This document shows, in pieces, positions 37,823 to 45,603 of a stretch of 64,000 nucleotides of DNA (positions within the stretch are counted from its first letter, which is position 1; every line of letters starts with the position of its first letter). Source of the stretch: Streptomyces xanthii (GTDB taxonomy: Bacteria > Actinomycetota > Actinomycetes > Streptomycetales > Streptomycetaceae); the NCBI RefSeq assembly GCF_014621695.1, contig NZ_CP061281.1, positions 3,534,001 through 3,598,000 on the forward strand, in the 5' to 3' direction. The notes under the pieces are model-generated. The model ran no database searches. It saw only the letters and a list, made by a program, of their open reading frames with translations, and was not told the origin of the DNA. Position numbers and translations under genes: made by a program.

Positions 37823-38503
37823 CTACGGCTCGAACTTGTAGCCCAGGCCGCGCACGGTCACGAGGTAGCGGGGCGCGCCGGGGTCGGGCTCGATCTTGGC
37901 GCGCAGGCGCTTCACGTGGACGTCCAGGGTCTTGGTGTCGCCGACGTAGTCCGCGCCCCAGACCCGGTCGATGAGCTGCATGCGGGTCAGCACGCGGCCC
38001 GCGTTGCGCAGGAGCATCTCCAGGAGGTCGAACTCCTTGAGCGGGAGGTCGACCTTGGAACCGGAGACGGTGACGACGTGGCGGTCGACATCCATGCGGA
38101 CGGGCCCGGCCTCCAGGGCCTGCGGCGCGACCTCCTCCGGCTCCCCGCGGCGGCGCAGGACGGCCCGGATGCGGGCCACCAGTTCTCGCGAGGAGAAGGG
38201 CTTGGTCACGTAGTCGTCGGCTCCTATCTCCAGGCCGACGACCTTGTCGATCTCGCTGTCCTTGGCGGTCACCATGATGACCGGCACGTTCGAGCGTCCG
38301 CGCAGCTGGCGGCAGACCTCGGTGCCGGGCAGGCCGGGCAGCATCAGGTCGAGCAGCACGAGGTCGGCGCCGTTGCGCTCGAACTCGTCCAGGCCGTCGG
38401 GGCCGGTGGCCGCGATGGCGACCTCGAAGCCCTCCTTGCGGAGCATGTAGGACAGGGCGTCGGAGAAGGACTCCTCGTCCTCTACGACGAGCACTCGGGT
38501 CAC
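37823..38503 (-). CDS. phoP: phosphate response regulator PhoP
   Basis: 226 residues. OmpR-type regulator: receiver domain with acidic pair VEDEESF, phospho-Asp in DLVLLDLMLPGLPG and Lys in YVTKPFSSRE, and a winged-helix domain ending LVTVRGLGYKFEP. GTG 38503 follows GGAGG at 7 nt and overlaps the phoR stop by 4 nt (GTGA), giving coupled synthesis. PhoP activates phosphate scavenging and represses secondary metabolism and nitrogen genes in Streptomyces (established). Orthologous to mycobacterial RegX3. Confidence 0.96.
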   Translation of the reverse strand: MTRVLVVEDEESFSDALSYMLRKEGFEVAIAATGPDGLDEFERNGADLVLLDLMLPGLPGTEVCRQLRGRSNVPVIMVTAKDSEIDKVVGLEIGADDYVTKPFSSRELVARIRAVLRRRGEPEEVAPQALEAGPVRMDVDRHVVTVSGSKVDLPLKEFDLLEMLLRNAGRVLTRMQLIDRVWGADYVGDTKTLDVHVKRLRAKIEPDPGAPRYLVTVRGLGYKFEP

Positions 38504-39774
38504 GGAAGGACCTCCGGGGCAGGGGTGGATGCGTATGCGGTGGTGCTGTCGGGCCCGTGTGCGTCGTCTTCGTCGCGTACGTTTCCGGGGCCTGAGGCGG
38601 TGGTCTTGCGGGAACTGGGAGAGGTCGCGGCGGCCTCGGGCAGGCGCAGCGTGAACGTGGAGCCCTGTCCCTCGGAGCTCCACACGGTGACCTCCCCGCC
38701 GTGCGAGGCGGCCACGTGCTTGACGATGGCGAGGCCGAGGCCGGTGCCGCCGGTGGCGCGGGAGCGGGCGGGGTCGACGCGGTAGAAGCGCTCGAAGATG
38801 CGCTCCTTGTCCTTGTCGGAGATGCCGATGCCCTGGTCGGTGACGGCGAGCTCGATGAGGTCTCCGCCGGGTGCGGTGACCCGGCGAGCGGCTATCCCCA
38901 CGCGGGTGCGGGCGGGCGAGTAGTTGACCGCGTTCTCGACGAGGTTGCCGAGGGCGGCGGCGAGCTGGCCGCGGTTGCCCCACACGTTGAGGTCGGCGGT
39001 GCCGCCGGCCGCCATGGTGATCTGCTTGCTGGCGGCGGGCTGGCGGCAGCGGTCCATGGCCTCGGCGACGAGTTCGTCGACGCGGACCGGCTCGGCGTCC
39101 TCCAGCGGGTCGTCGTTCTGCACCCGGGAGAGGTCGATGAGCTCCTGGACGAGGCTGGTGAGGCGGGTGGCCTCGATCTGCATGCGGCCGGCGAAGCGCT
39201 CGACGGCCTCGGGGTCGTCGGAGGCGTCCATGACGGCCTCGGACAGGAGGGAGAGGGCGCCGACCGGGGTCTTCAGCTCGTGGCTCACGTTGGCGACGAA
39301 GTCGCGGCGTACGGCTTCGATACGCCGGGCCTCGGTGAGGTCCTCCACGAGGAGCAGGACGAGCCGGGAGCCGAGCGGGGCCACGCGGGCGGACACGGCG
39401 AGGGCGTCGCCCCGGCCGGTGCCGCGGCGCGGGAGGTCCAGCTCGACCTGGCGTATCTCTCCGTCGCGCCGGGTGTCGCGGGCCATCTGCAGCATCGGTT
39501 CGACGGCGAGCTTGCCGCCGCGTACGAGGCCGAGGGCGTAGGCGGCGGAGCTGGCCTTCACCACGCTGTCCGCCTCGTCGAGGACGACGGCGGAGGAGCG
39601 GAGCACGGACAGGACCGTGTCGACGCCGGGCGGAAGGACCGGGTCCGTGTGCAGGGAGGTGCGGGTGGGGCGTTTCTGGTCGCGTTCGCTCCAGCGGAAC
39701 GCCAGCATGGCGATGACACCGGTGCACACCCCGGCGATCGCTGCCGCTGCGGCGACCGCCGCGTTCACGTCCAT
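38500..39774 (-). CDS. phoR: phosphate sensor histidine kinase PhoR
   Basis: 424 residues. One N-terminal membrane helix (AAVAAAAAIAGVCTGVIAMLAF), a PAS-like sensor region (about 50-150, LPPGVDTVLSVLRSSAVVLDE), HisKA domain with FVANVSHELKTPVGALSLLSE (His H-box), and HATPase with N-box LGNLVENAVNYS, G1 VTDQGIGIS and G2 GGTGLGLAIVKHV. It is orthologous to SenX3 of mycobacteria. It phosphorylates PhoP when phosphate is low, with PhoU as a modulator. Divergent from phoU, sharing a promoter region with a PHO box. Confidence 0.96.
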   Translation of the reverse strand: MDVNAAVAAAAAIAGVCTGVIAMLAFRWSERDQKRPTRTSLHTDPVLPPGVDTVLSVLRSSAVVLDEADSVVKASSAAYALGLVRGGKLAVEPMLQMARDTRRDGEIRQVELDLPRRGTGRGDALAVSARVAPLGSRLVLLLVEDLTEARRIEAVRRDFVANVSHELKTPVGALSLLSEAVMDASDDPEAVERFAGRMQIEATRLTSLVQELIDLSRVQNDDPLEDAEPVRVDELVAEAMDRCRQPAASKQITMAAGGTADLNVWGNRGQLAAALGNLVENAVNYSPARTRVGIAARRVTAPGGDLIELAVTDQGIGISDKDKERIFERFYRVDPARSRATGGTGLGLAIVKHVAASHGGEVTVWSSEGQGSTFTLRLPEAAATSPSSRKTTASGPGNVRDEDDAHGPDSTTAYASTPAPEVLP

Positions 39775-39847
39775 GCATTCAGGTTATGCGCGGTCAGCGG
39801 GTGTCCCACAGCCGTCCGGGTGGCAGCTCGAACACTCGTCGCCCAGA

Positions 39848-39880
39848 GTTCACCTTGGGTACGGGGCTGATTCACTTGTG
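39848..39880. promoter_or_regulatory. PHO box (PhoP direct-repeat operator) between phoR and phoU
   Basis: 11-nt direct repeat units: GTTCACCTTGG (39848-39858), a degenerate middle unit GTACGGGGCTG, and ATTCACTTGTG (39870-39880). The two good units are 22 nt apart, as expected for PhoP (consensus near GTTCACC). Supports autoregulation of phoRP and control of phoU. Confidence 0.75.
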
Positions 39881-39963
39881 GTGCCGGATCCGGACGCGTA
39901 CTGGGCCGAACGTGGGAGCGTGGGGCTGCCCCGGCCCCACGGACAGATGAGAGGGACGTTCGT

Positions 39964-40644
39964 ATGCGTGACGCGTACCACGAGGAACTTGACTCGATCG
40001 GCGAGGGACTGGTCGAGATGGCCCGCCTTGTCGGGTCGGCGATCGGGCGCGCCACCACGGCCATGCTCGACGCCGACCTCAAGCTCGCCGAGACCGTGAT
40101 CGCCGCCGACCAGAAGGTGGACGACCTGCAGCACGAGCTGGAGGCGCGGGCCATAGCGCTGCTCGCCCGCCAGCAGCCGGTCGCGACGGATCTGCGGATC
40201 GTCGTGACCTCGCTGCGGATGAGCGCGGATCTGGAGCGCAGCGGCGACCTGGCCCAGCACGTGGCGAAGCTGGCCCGGCTGCGGTTCCCGGACCGTGCCG
40301 TTCCGCACGACCTGCACGCGACGATCCTGGAGATGGGTCAGCTGGCGCAGCGCCTGATGGCGAAGGCGGCCGAGGTGATCATCACGAAGGACGTCGATCT
40401 GGCGATGCAGCTGGAGCAGGACGACGACGAGATGGACCTGCTGCACCGCACGCTCTTCCAGCACCTGATGGACGAGAAGTGGAAGCACGGCATCGAGACG
40501 GCCGTGGACGTGACGCTGCTCGGCCGCTACTACGAGCGGTTCGCGGACCACGCGGTGTCGGTGGCCAAGCGGGTCGTGTACCTGGTGACGGGCGAGCACG
40601 CGGACGAGCTGCAGCAGGCGGAGTCCTCGGTCGAGGGCGCGTAG
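39964..40644 (+). CDS. phoU: phosphate-signalling regulator PhoU
   Basis: 226 residues, two PhoU helical bundles. Opening MRDAYHEELDSIGEGLVEMARLVGSAI, central RQQPVATDLRIVVTSLRMSADLERSGDLAQHVAKLARL with the conserved metal-binding ExxxD-type positions, and a second bundle ending YYERFADHAVSVAKRVVYLVTGE. PhoU connects the Pst transporter to PhoR and lowers signalling at high phosphate (established). It is monocistronic, divergent from phoRP. Confidence 0.95.
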   Translation: MRDAYHEELDSIGEGLVEMARLVGSAIGRATTAMLDADLKLAETVIAADQKVDDLQHELEARAIALLARQQPVATDLRIVVTSLRMSADLERSGDLAQHVAKLARLRFPDRAVPHDLHATILEMGQLAQRLMAKAAEVIITKDVDLAMQLEQDDDEMDLLHRTLFQHLMDEKWKHGIETAVDVTLLGRYYERFADHAVSVAKRVVYLVTGEHADELQQAESSVEGA

Positions 40645-40654
40645 CCGAGTGCGG

Positions 40655-40698
40655 GGCGCACGGGGTGGGGCGGGGCGCGTCGCGTAACCCCGTGCGCC
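40655..40698 (+). terminator. hairpin after phoU
   Basis: GGCGCACGGGG pairs with CCCCGTGCGCC (11 bp) around a 22-nt loop; plausible but unusually long loop. Confidence 0.45.
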
Positions 40699-40768
40699 GT
40701 TGATGCGCCGTACCGGGGTGGGCATGCAATGGGGAGGAAGGCGACCCACGCCTTGGAGGAGGGACCCC

Positions 40769-40924
40769 ATGGCCGATTCCCCCGTCACGACGACCGACTC
40801 CCCGCAGGAGGCGCCGCGCGAGGTGGTGTTCCTGCCCGTCCTCGGCGCCTGCGGCTGCGGCTCGGGCTGCGGTTGCGGCTGCCAGTCGGGCGCGCCGTGC
40901 CAGTGCGGCGGCTGCTGCGGGTAG
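40769..40924 (+). CDS. small Cys/Gly-rich protein, metallothionein-like or peptide precursor
   Basis: 51 residues. ATG 40769 follows GGAGGAGG at 6 nt, a strong ribosome-binding site. Residues 1-26 are polar/acidic (SPVTTTDSPQEAPREV) and the last 25 contain nine cysteines in C-G-C, CxxxC and CC arrangements (ACGCGSGCGCGC, CQCGGCCG). No signal peptide. This could bind a soft metal (zinc, copper) as a metallothionein-like peptide, or be a leader-core peptide. Neither is established. A 15-bp hairpin terminator follows immediately, which supports a discrete transcription unit. Confidence 0.75.
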   Translation: MADSPVTTTDSPQEAPREVVFLPVLGACGCGSGCGCGCQSGAPCQCGGCCG

Positions 40925-40934
40925 CCACGACCCG

Positions 40935-40969
40935 GTGAGGGGCGGCCCCGGCGCGGGGCCGCCCCTCAC
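40935..40969 (+). terminator. terminator after the Cys-rich protein gene
   Basis: GTGAGGGGCGGCCCC and exact complement (15 bp) around a 5-nt loop, 11 bp beyond the stop. Confidence 0.85.
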
Positions 40970-41140
40970 GTGTGCGCCGGCCCGTCCGTGCGCGGGTGGG
41001 CACGGTACGGGCCGGTCAGGTCGCCGTACGCGTGCACGGCTTCGTCAACTCATCCCATTTTGTAGGGGTTTGCTTGACAAAATGCGGTGCACAGAACAAG
41101 TGTGAGATCAGGACAAATGTCCGGTCTGCGAGGTCTCGCC

Positions 41141-41383
41141 ATGACCAGAACCACGACGAAACGGATCGGAGCCGCGCTCGCGGCAGGAGCCGCTTCCCTC
41201 GCCCTCGGCCTGGGCAGCGCCGGTATCGCGAACGCCACGATCCACCCGGTCGACACCTCCTGCAGCAACCCGGCCGGCCACCAGCCGGGCGGCCAGCAGC
41301 CCAGCTGCCAGAACGACAACCTCACGCAGGACACCGAGAACCAGAACCCGGCGGGCCACGCGCCCGGCGGCTGGAACAAGTAA
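41141..41383 (+). CDS. small secreted protein with repeated NPAGHxPGG motif
   Basis: 80 residues. Signal peptide (TKRIGAALAAGAASLALGLGSAGIANA-T, cleavage near residue 30) leaves a mature peptide of about 50 residues containing two copies of NPAGH(Q/A)PGG, one central (SNPAGHQPGGQQP) and one C-terminal (NPAGHAPGGWNK), plus two Cys that may pair. I do not recognise a family. It is preceded by a locally A/T-richer promoter with a consensus-like TTGACA (41074-41079). The ATG at 41141 gives a proper signal peptide. Confidence 0.75.
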   Translation: MTRTTTKRIGAALAAGAASLALGLGSAGIANATIHPVDTSCSNPAGHQPGGQQPSCQNDNLTQDTENQNPAGHAPGGWNK

Positions 41384-41510
41384 CCGCATCCACCCACCAC
41401 AGGCCCCCACCCGCCGCGTCCGAGCGAACCGGCGAGCCGGGGGCTGTTCCGCGCCCGGCTCCCCGGAAACCCACCGGCGCGGGCGGCCTCCCACGGTCTA
41501 CGGTGACCCG

Positions 41511-42392
41511 GTGTCCGTCTCCTGCGCGCTTCTGCTGTGTGCCGACCCGCTGCGTCCGGTCGCCTGTGACCCGCACTTCGCGGGGGAGGCCGCGGCCGCC
41601 CGGGAGGCCGGGGCGGTGGTCGGTCTGGTGGACCACGACGCGCTGCTCGCGGGCCGCGCCGAGGAGGCCGTACGCCGTGTGCCGCGTGATCTGGGGCCCG
41701 CCTGGTACCGCGGCTGGATGATCCCGGCGCCGGCCTACGCGTCCCTCGCGACGGTGCTGGCCGCCCGCGGGACCCGACTGCTCACGACCCCGCCGATGTA
41801 CCGCACGGCGCACGAACTCCCGGGCTGGTACGCCGCGTTCACCGGTCTGACCCCGCCCACCACGTACGCCCCCTGCGCCCCGCACGAGCCCCCGGCCCTC
41901 GCCGCGCTCGCCTCGCTCACCGCGGCGCTCCCCTCCGGCGCGGGGCTGGTCAAGGACTACGTGAAGTCCCGCAAGCACGAGTGGGACGAGGCCTGCCACC
42001 TGCCCGACCTCGCCGACACGGAGGCCGTGCACCGGGTGGTGAGCCGCTTCGTCGAGCTCCAGGGCGACGACTTGACGGGCGGCGTCGTGCTCCGTGCCTT
42101 CGAACCCTTCGACCACGCCGTCGGCGAGGCCCGCGTCTGGTGGCTGGACGGCGCACCCCTCCTCACCACCCCGCACCCCGACACCCCGGACCTCCGCCCC
42201 GCTCCCCCACTGGACGCCCTGCGCCCCCTGGTCGCCGCGCTCCCGTGCCGCTTCGTCACGACCGACCTGGCCCGCCGCACCGACGACGGCACCTGGCGCC
42301 TGGTGGAACTGGGCGACGCCCAGGTCTCCGGTCTGCCGTCCGGCACGGACCCGGCGCTCCTGCTGGCCCCGCTGCTCCGGGGCCCGGCATGA
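41511..42392 (+). CDS. ATP-grasp domain protein (DUF4343-like)
   Basis: 293 residues. The sequence shows an ATP-grasp-like pattern: GLVKDYVKSRKHEWDEACHL (substrate/phosphate-binding Lys), LTGGVVLRAFEPFDHAVGEARVWWLDGA, and the metal-binding C-terminal WRLVELGDAQVSGLPSGTD. ATP-grasp enzymes ligate a carboxylate to an amine or thiol via acyl phosphate. Start GTG 41511; TACGGT 6 nt upstream suggests a leaderless transcript. The following GNAT gene overlaps by 4 nt, so the pair is coupled. Substrate unknown. Confidence 0.75.
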   Translation: MSVSCALLLCADPLRPVACDPHFAGEAAAAREAGAVVGLVDHDALLAGRAEEAVRRVPRDLGPAWYRGWMIPAPAYASLATVLAARGTRLLTTPPMYRTAHELPGWYAAFTGLTPPTTYAPCAPHEPPALAALASLTAALPSGAGLVKDYVKSRKHEWDEACHLPDLADTEAVHRVVSRFVELQGDDLTGGVVLRAFEPFDHAVGEARVWWLDGAPLLTTPHPDTPDLRPAPPLDALRPLVAALPCRFVTTDLARRTDDGTWRLVELGDAQVSGLPSGTDPALLLAPLLRGPA

Positions 42393-42949
42393 CCGCGCCG
42401 GCGACCGTCACTGTGCAGCCGCTGTCCGGCCCCGGCGCGGCCCGTTCCGCGTCCGCCTTCCTCGCCGTGTACGCCGAGGTCTTCGCGGAGCCTCCGTACG
42501 ACGAGCCCGCCGAAGGCATCGCGTCCGCCGCCGCCCGCTTCCCCGACCAGACCGCCCGCCCCGGATTCCTGGCCGCCCTGGCCACCGCGCCCGGAGGTGA
42601 ACCGGTCGGCATGGCATTCGGCCACGCCGTCCCACCGGACACCCCCTGGTGGGACGAACTGGCCGAGCCGGTCCCCGCGTCGCTACGCCGCGAGGACGGC
42701 CGCCGCACGTTCGGGCTGATGGAGCTCGCGGTCCGCGCCCCTTGGCGGGGCCGGGGCATCGCCCGCCGGCTCCACGACACCCTGCTGACCGGCATCACGG
42801 CCGAGCGGGTCCTCCTGAACGTGCACGGCTCCGCCGAACCGGCCGCCGCGGCCTACCGCTCCTGGGGGTATCGCAAGGTGGGCGAGTCCGGCCCCTTCGG
42901 TCCGGGCGCGGACCGGTACGACGTCATGCTTCTCGCCCTGCCCGGCTGA
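42389..42949 (+). CDS. GNAT-family N-acetyltransferase, coupled to ATP-grasp gene
   Basis: 186 residues. Acetyl-CoA site MELAVRAPWRGRGIARRLHDTLL (motif A with R-G-R-G-I) and VLLNVHGSAEPAAAAYRSWGYRKVG (motif B). N-terminus with AVYAEVFAEPPYDEPAEG is typical of a streptomycete GNAT subgroup. Its ATG overlaps the preceding TGA (ATGA). Likely to acetylate a small molecule or the ATP-grasp product, or a peptide, but this is inference. Confidence 0.85.
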   Translation: MTAPATVTVQPLSGPGAARSASAFLAVYAEVFAEPPYDEPAEGIASAAARFPDQTARPGFLAALATAPGGEPVGMAFGHAVPPDTPWWDELAEPVPASLRREDGRRTFGLMELAVRAPWRGRGIARRLHDTLLTGITAERVLLNVHGSAEPAAAAYRSWGYRKVGESGPFGPGADRYDVMLLALPG

Positions 42950-43022
42950 CGACGGCCTCGGGCCGCAGCCGGAGTTCCCGCACCTGGTAGCAGTCCGAGT
43001 AGAGGGTGGCGACCAGAACACG

Positions 43023-43056
43023 GCGGGCCCCCGCCGGTGGTCCGGCGGGGGCCCGC
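43023..43056. terminator. bidirectional terminator between GNAT gene and gpmA
   Basis: 15-bp perfect stem (GCGGGCCCCCGCCGG and complement), TGGT loop, between convergent genes. Confidence 0.88.
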
Positions 43057-43072
43057 TCACTTCTCGGGCTGC

Positions 43073-43831
43073 TTACTTCTTGCCCTGGTTCTTGACCGCC
43101 TCGATCGCCGCGGCGGCCGCGTCGGGGTCGAGGTAGGTGCCGCCCGGGTTCAGGGGCTTGAAGTCGGCGTCCAGCTCGTACGAGAGCGGGATGCCGGTCG
43201 GGATGTTCAGGCCCGCGATGTCCGCGTCGGAGATGCCGTCGAGGTGCTTGACCAGGGCGCGCAGCGAGTTGCCGTGGGCCGCGACCAGGACCGTCTTGCC
43301 CGCGAGGAGGTCGGGGACGATGCCGTCGAACCAGTACGGGAGCATGCGGACGACGACGTCCTTGAGGCACTCCGTCTGCGGGCGCAGCTCCGGCGGGAGG
43401 GCCGCGTAGCGCGGGTCGTCGAACTGGGAGTACTTGTCGTCGCGGTCCAGGGCCGGCGGCGGGGTGTCGTACGAGCGGCGCCAGAGCATGAACTGCTCCT
43501 CGCCGAACTCGGCCAGGGTCTGCGCCTTGTCCTTGCCCTGGAGGGCGCCGTAGTGGCGCTCGTTCAGACGCCAGCTGCGGTGGACCGGGATCCAGTGGCG
43601 GTCGGCGGCCTCGAGGGCCAGCTGCGCGGTGCGGATCGCGCGCTTCTGGAGAGAGGTGTGCAGCACGTCGGGGAGCAGGCCGGCGTCCTTGAGCAGCTCA
43701 CCGCCGCGGACCGCCTCCTTCTCGCCCTTCTCGGTGAGGTTGACGTCCACCCAACCGGTGAACAGGTTCTTCGCGTTCCATTCGCTCTCGCCGTGGCGGA
43801 GGAGGATCAGCTTGTACGGTGCGTCGGCCAT
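43073..43831 (-). CDS. gpmA: 2,3-bisphosphoglycerate-dependent phosphoglycerate mutase
   Basis: 252 residues. Phosphohistidine motif [23 protein letters not shown] (His in RHGE), [15 protein letters not shown], second catalytic His in [17 protein letters not shown], all as in dPGM. Interconverts 2- and 3-phosphoglycerate in glycolysis/gluconeogenesis. ATG 43831 matches the expected MADAPYKL; an upstream in-frame start is unconserved. Divergent from the MFS gene. Its position near phoRP, YbjN and mshA mirrors mycobacteria. Confidence 0.96.
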   Translation of the reverse strand: MADAPYKLILLRHGESEWNAKNLFTGWVDVNLTEKGEKEAVRGGELLKDAGLLPDVLHTSLQKRAIRTAQLALEAADRHWIPVHRSWRLNERHYGALQGKDKAQTLAEFGEEQFMLWRRSYDTPPPALDRDDKYSQFDDPRYAALPPELRPQTECLKDVVVRMLPYWFDGIVPDLLAGKTVLVAAHGNSLRALVKHLDGISDADIAGLNIPTGIPLSYELDADFKPLNPGGTYLDPDAAAAAIEAVKNQGKK

Positions 43832-43867
43832 GGGCCCGAGCCTAATCGACCGGGATTCGAGCCGCCG

Positions 43868-43886
43868 ATTGACGGTAGCCGTCAAT
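43868..43886. promoter_or_regulatory. perfect inverted repeat in gpmA / MFS divergent promoter
   Basis: ATTGACGG-TAG-CCGTCAAT: 8-bp arms, 3-nt spacer, A/T-rich ends. 37 bp upstream of gpmA and 80 bp upstream of the MFS gene. Candidate operator for an unidentified regulator. Confidence 0.55.
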
Positions 43887-43966
43887 TCAGTGGCCGCTTC
43901 CGGGACCCCGGTCGTAAGTTACGGAGACCGATCTCGCCACTTACCCACACCCCGGGGGATGCACCC

Positions 43967-45256
43967 ATGTCCGTCGCCGCGCTCAGACGTGCCACACGGG
44001 AGTCCGTGTCCGGGCTGCCGAGGGAGTTCTGGTGGCTGTGGACCAGCACCTTGGTCAACCGCCTCGGTGCCTTCGTCCTCACGTTCCTCGCCCTGTACCT
44101 GACCGCCCAGCGCGGATTCTCGGCGGCGTACGCGGGTCTGGTCGCGTCGCTGATCGGGCTCGGCGGGGTCATCGCCTCGGTGCTCGGCGGGGTGCTCGCG
44201 GACCGGCTCGGGCGCCGGCCGACCCTGCTCACGGCGCAGCTCGCGACGGCCGCGACGGTCGCCGTGCTCGCCTTCGTGCGGGACCCGGCCGGGATCGCCG
44301 TCACGGGCTTCGCGCTGGGCCTCGCCTCGAACGCGTCGCGGCCCGCGATCCAGGCGATGATGGCCGACATCGTGCCCCCGAAGGACCGGGTGCGGGCCTT
44401 CTCCCTCAACTACTGGGCGATCAACCTCGGGTTCGCGGTCTCCTCCGTGTACGCCGGTTTCCTCGTCGCCCAGAGTTACACGCTCGGCTTCCTCGTCGAG
44501 GCGGGCATGACGCTGGCCTGCGCGCTGGTCGTGTTCGTGAAGGTGAAGGAGTCGCGCCCCGAGCAGACCGTCCGCGCGGCCGGTGAGGCCGGGCCCGCGC
44601 CCGTCACGATGGGCACCGTGCTGCGCGACGGCCGTTTCATGCTGATGGTCGGTCTGTCCTTCCTCGTCGCCGTGATCTTCACGCAGTCCTCGGTGGGCCT
44701 GCCGATCGTGATGGGGGAGAACGGGTTCAGCAGCTCGGACGTGGGCCTGGTCGCCGCCGTGAACGGGGTGGTGATCGTCGCCCTGCAGATTCCGCTGACC
44801 CGGTTCATCGAGCGCCGCGACCCGGGCCGCCTGCTCACCGTCTCCTCGCTCCTCATCGGCTACGGATTCGCGCTGACCGCCTTCGCCGGCTCGCTGGCCG
44901 CGTACGCGCTGACCGTCGTCGTGTGGACGCTCGGCGAGATGGTGAACGCGCCGACCCAGTCCGGGCTCGTGGCCCGGCTCGCGCCCGCCGAGGGCCGCGG
45001 CCGCTACCAGGGCGTCTACACGACGTCGTGGTCGGCCGCCGCGCTGGTCGCCCCGCTCGCGGGCGGCTGGGTGCTCGACTCGGCGGGGGCCGGCTGGCTG
45101 TGGGGCGGCTGCGCGGTGCTCGGCACGGTCACCGCGTTCGGCTACTGGGTCCTGATGCGCGGGCTGCCCGGCCGGCTCCCGGACGAGCCCGCCGCGGACC
45201 CGGTGCCGGCGACTCCGGCCGTCGCGGCGCCCGCCGCGGAGAACGCCCCGGCCTGA
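43967..45256 (+). CDS. MFS transporter
   Basis: 429 residues, about 12 transmembrane segments. Motif A is GGVLADRLGRRPTLL after helix 2. Motif-like NASRPAIQAMMADIVPPKDRVRAFSLNYWAINLGFAVS in the fourth/fifth helices resembles the DHA1 drug-efflux type (YceL/MdtH-like). A C-terminal Pro/Ala-rich tail. ATG 43967 follows GGGGGAT. Substrate unknown. An inverted repeat upstream suggests regulated expression. Confidence 0.87.
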   Translation: MSVAALRRATRESVSGLPREFWWLWTSTLVNRLGAFVLTFLALYLTAQRGFSAAYAGLVASLIGLGGVIASVLGGVLADRLGRRPTLLTAQLATAATVAVLAFVRDPAGIAVTGFALGLASNASRPAIQAMMADIVPPKDRVRAFSLNYWAINLGFAVSSVYAGFLVAQSYTLGFLVEAGMTLACALVVFVKVKESRPEQTVRAAGEAGPAPVTMGTVLRDGRFMLMVGLSFLVAVIFTQSSVGLPIVMGENGFSSSDVGLVAAVNGVVIVALQIPLTRFIERRDPGRLLTVSSLLIGYGFALTAFAGSLAAYALTVVVWTLGEMVNAPTQSGLVARLAPAEGRGRYQGVYTTSWSAAALVAPLAGGWVLDSAGAGWLWGGCAVLGTVTAFGYWVLMRGLPGRLPDEPAADPVPATPAVAAPAAENAPA

Positions 45257-45287
45257 CCCGGCACTTGGGAAGACCGCGCGGGGGCGG

Positions 45288-45321
45288 GTACGGGACCGTA
45301 CAGAGGGGTACGGGACCGTAC
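45288..45321 (+). promoter_or_regulatory. two tandem palindromic operators before the toxin-antitoxin-like pair
   Basis: GTACGGgaCCGTAC occurs at 45288-45301 and again at 45308-45321, within 17-bp direct repeats (45286-45302 and 45306-45322, 20-bp period). The second abuts the ATG at 45322. Typical arrangement for an autorepressed toxin-antitoxin promoter. Confidence 0.75.
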
Positions 45322-45603
45322 ATGCCCGAAGCACCGAGGACCGAAGCGCCGAGAACGGACGAACCGCCCAGAACGCTCGTCGGCGGCATCGAGGTGGACG
45401 TCCCGAACAGCATTCCGGCGATCCGCGCGGCCCTCGACCCGGAGCGCCGCACGGAGTTCGACCGGGCGATCAACGCGGCGGGCGTCGACGAGATCCACGC
45501 CGTGATGCGGCACTGGATGCTGGAGGCCGTGCCGGACCCGGAGGCCGACGCGATCCTGGCCCGGCTCGCGCGCGACGAGGCGGAGAGGCGGGGGCCGGCT
45601 TGA
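45322..45603 (+). CDS. putative antitoxin-like protein (DUF6247-like)
   Basis: 93 residues, acidic and soluble: TLVGGIEVDVPNSIPAIRAALDPERRTEFDRAINAAGVDEIHAVMRHWMLEAVPDPEADAILARLARDEAERRG. The pattern (AIRAAL, RTEFDRA, WMLEA near the end) fits small actinobacterial proteins of DUF6247 type, commonly next to RelE/ParE toxins. A double palindromic operator lies immediately upstream, and the following gene overlaps its stop (TTGA). Probable DNA-binding or neutralising partner; biochemical role unproven. Confidence 0.65.
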   Translation: MPEAPRTEAPRTDEPPRTLVGGIEVDVPNSIPAIRAALDPERRTEFDRAINAAGVDEIHAVMRHWMLEAVPDPEADAILARLARDEAERRGPA

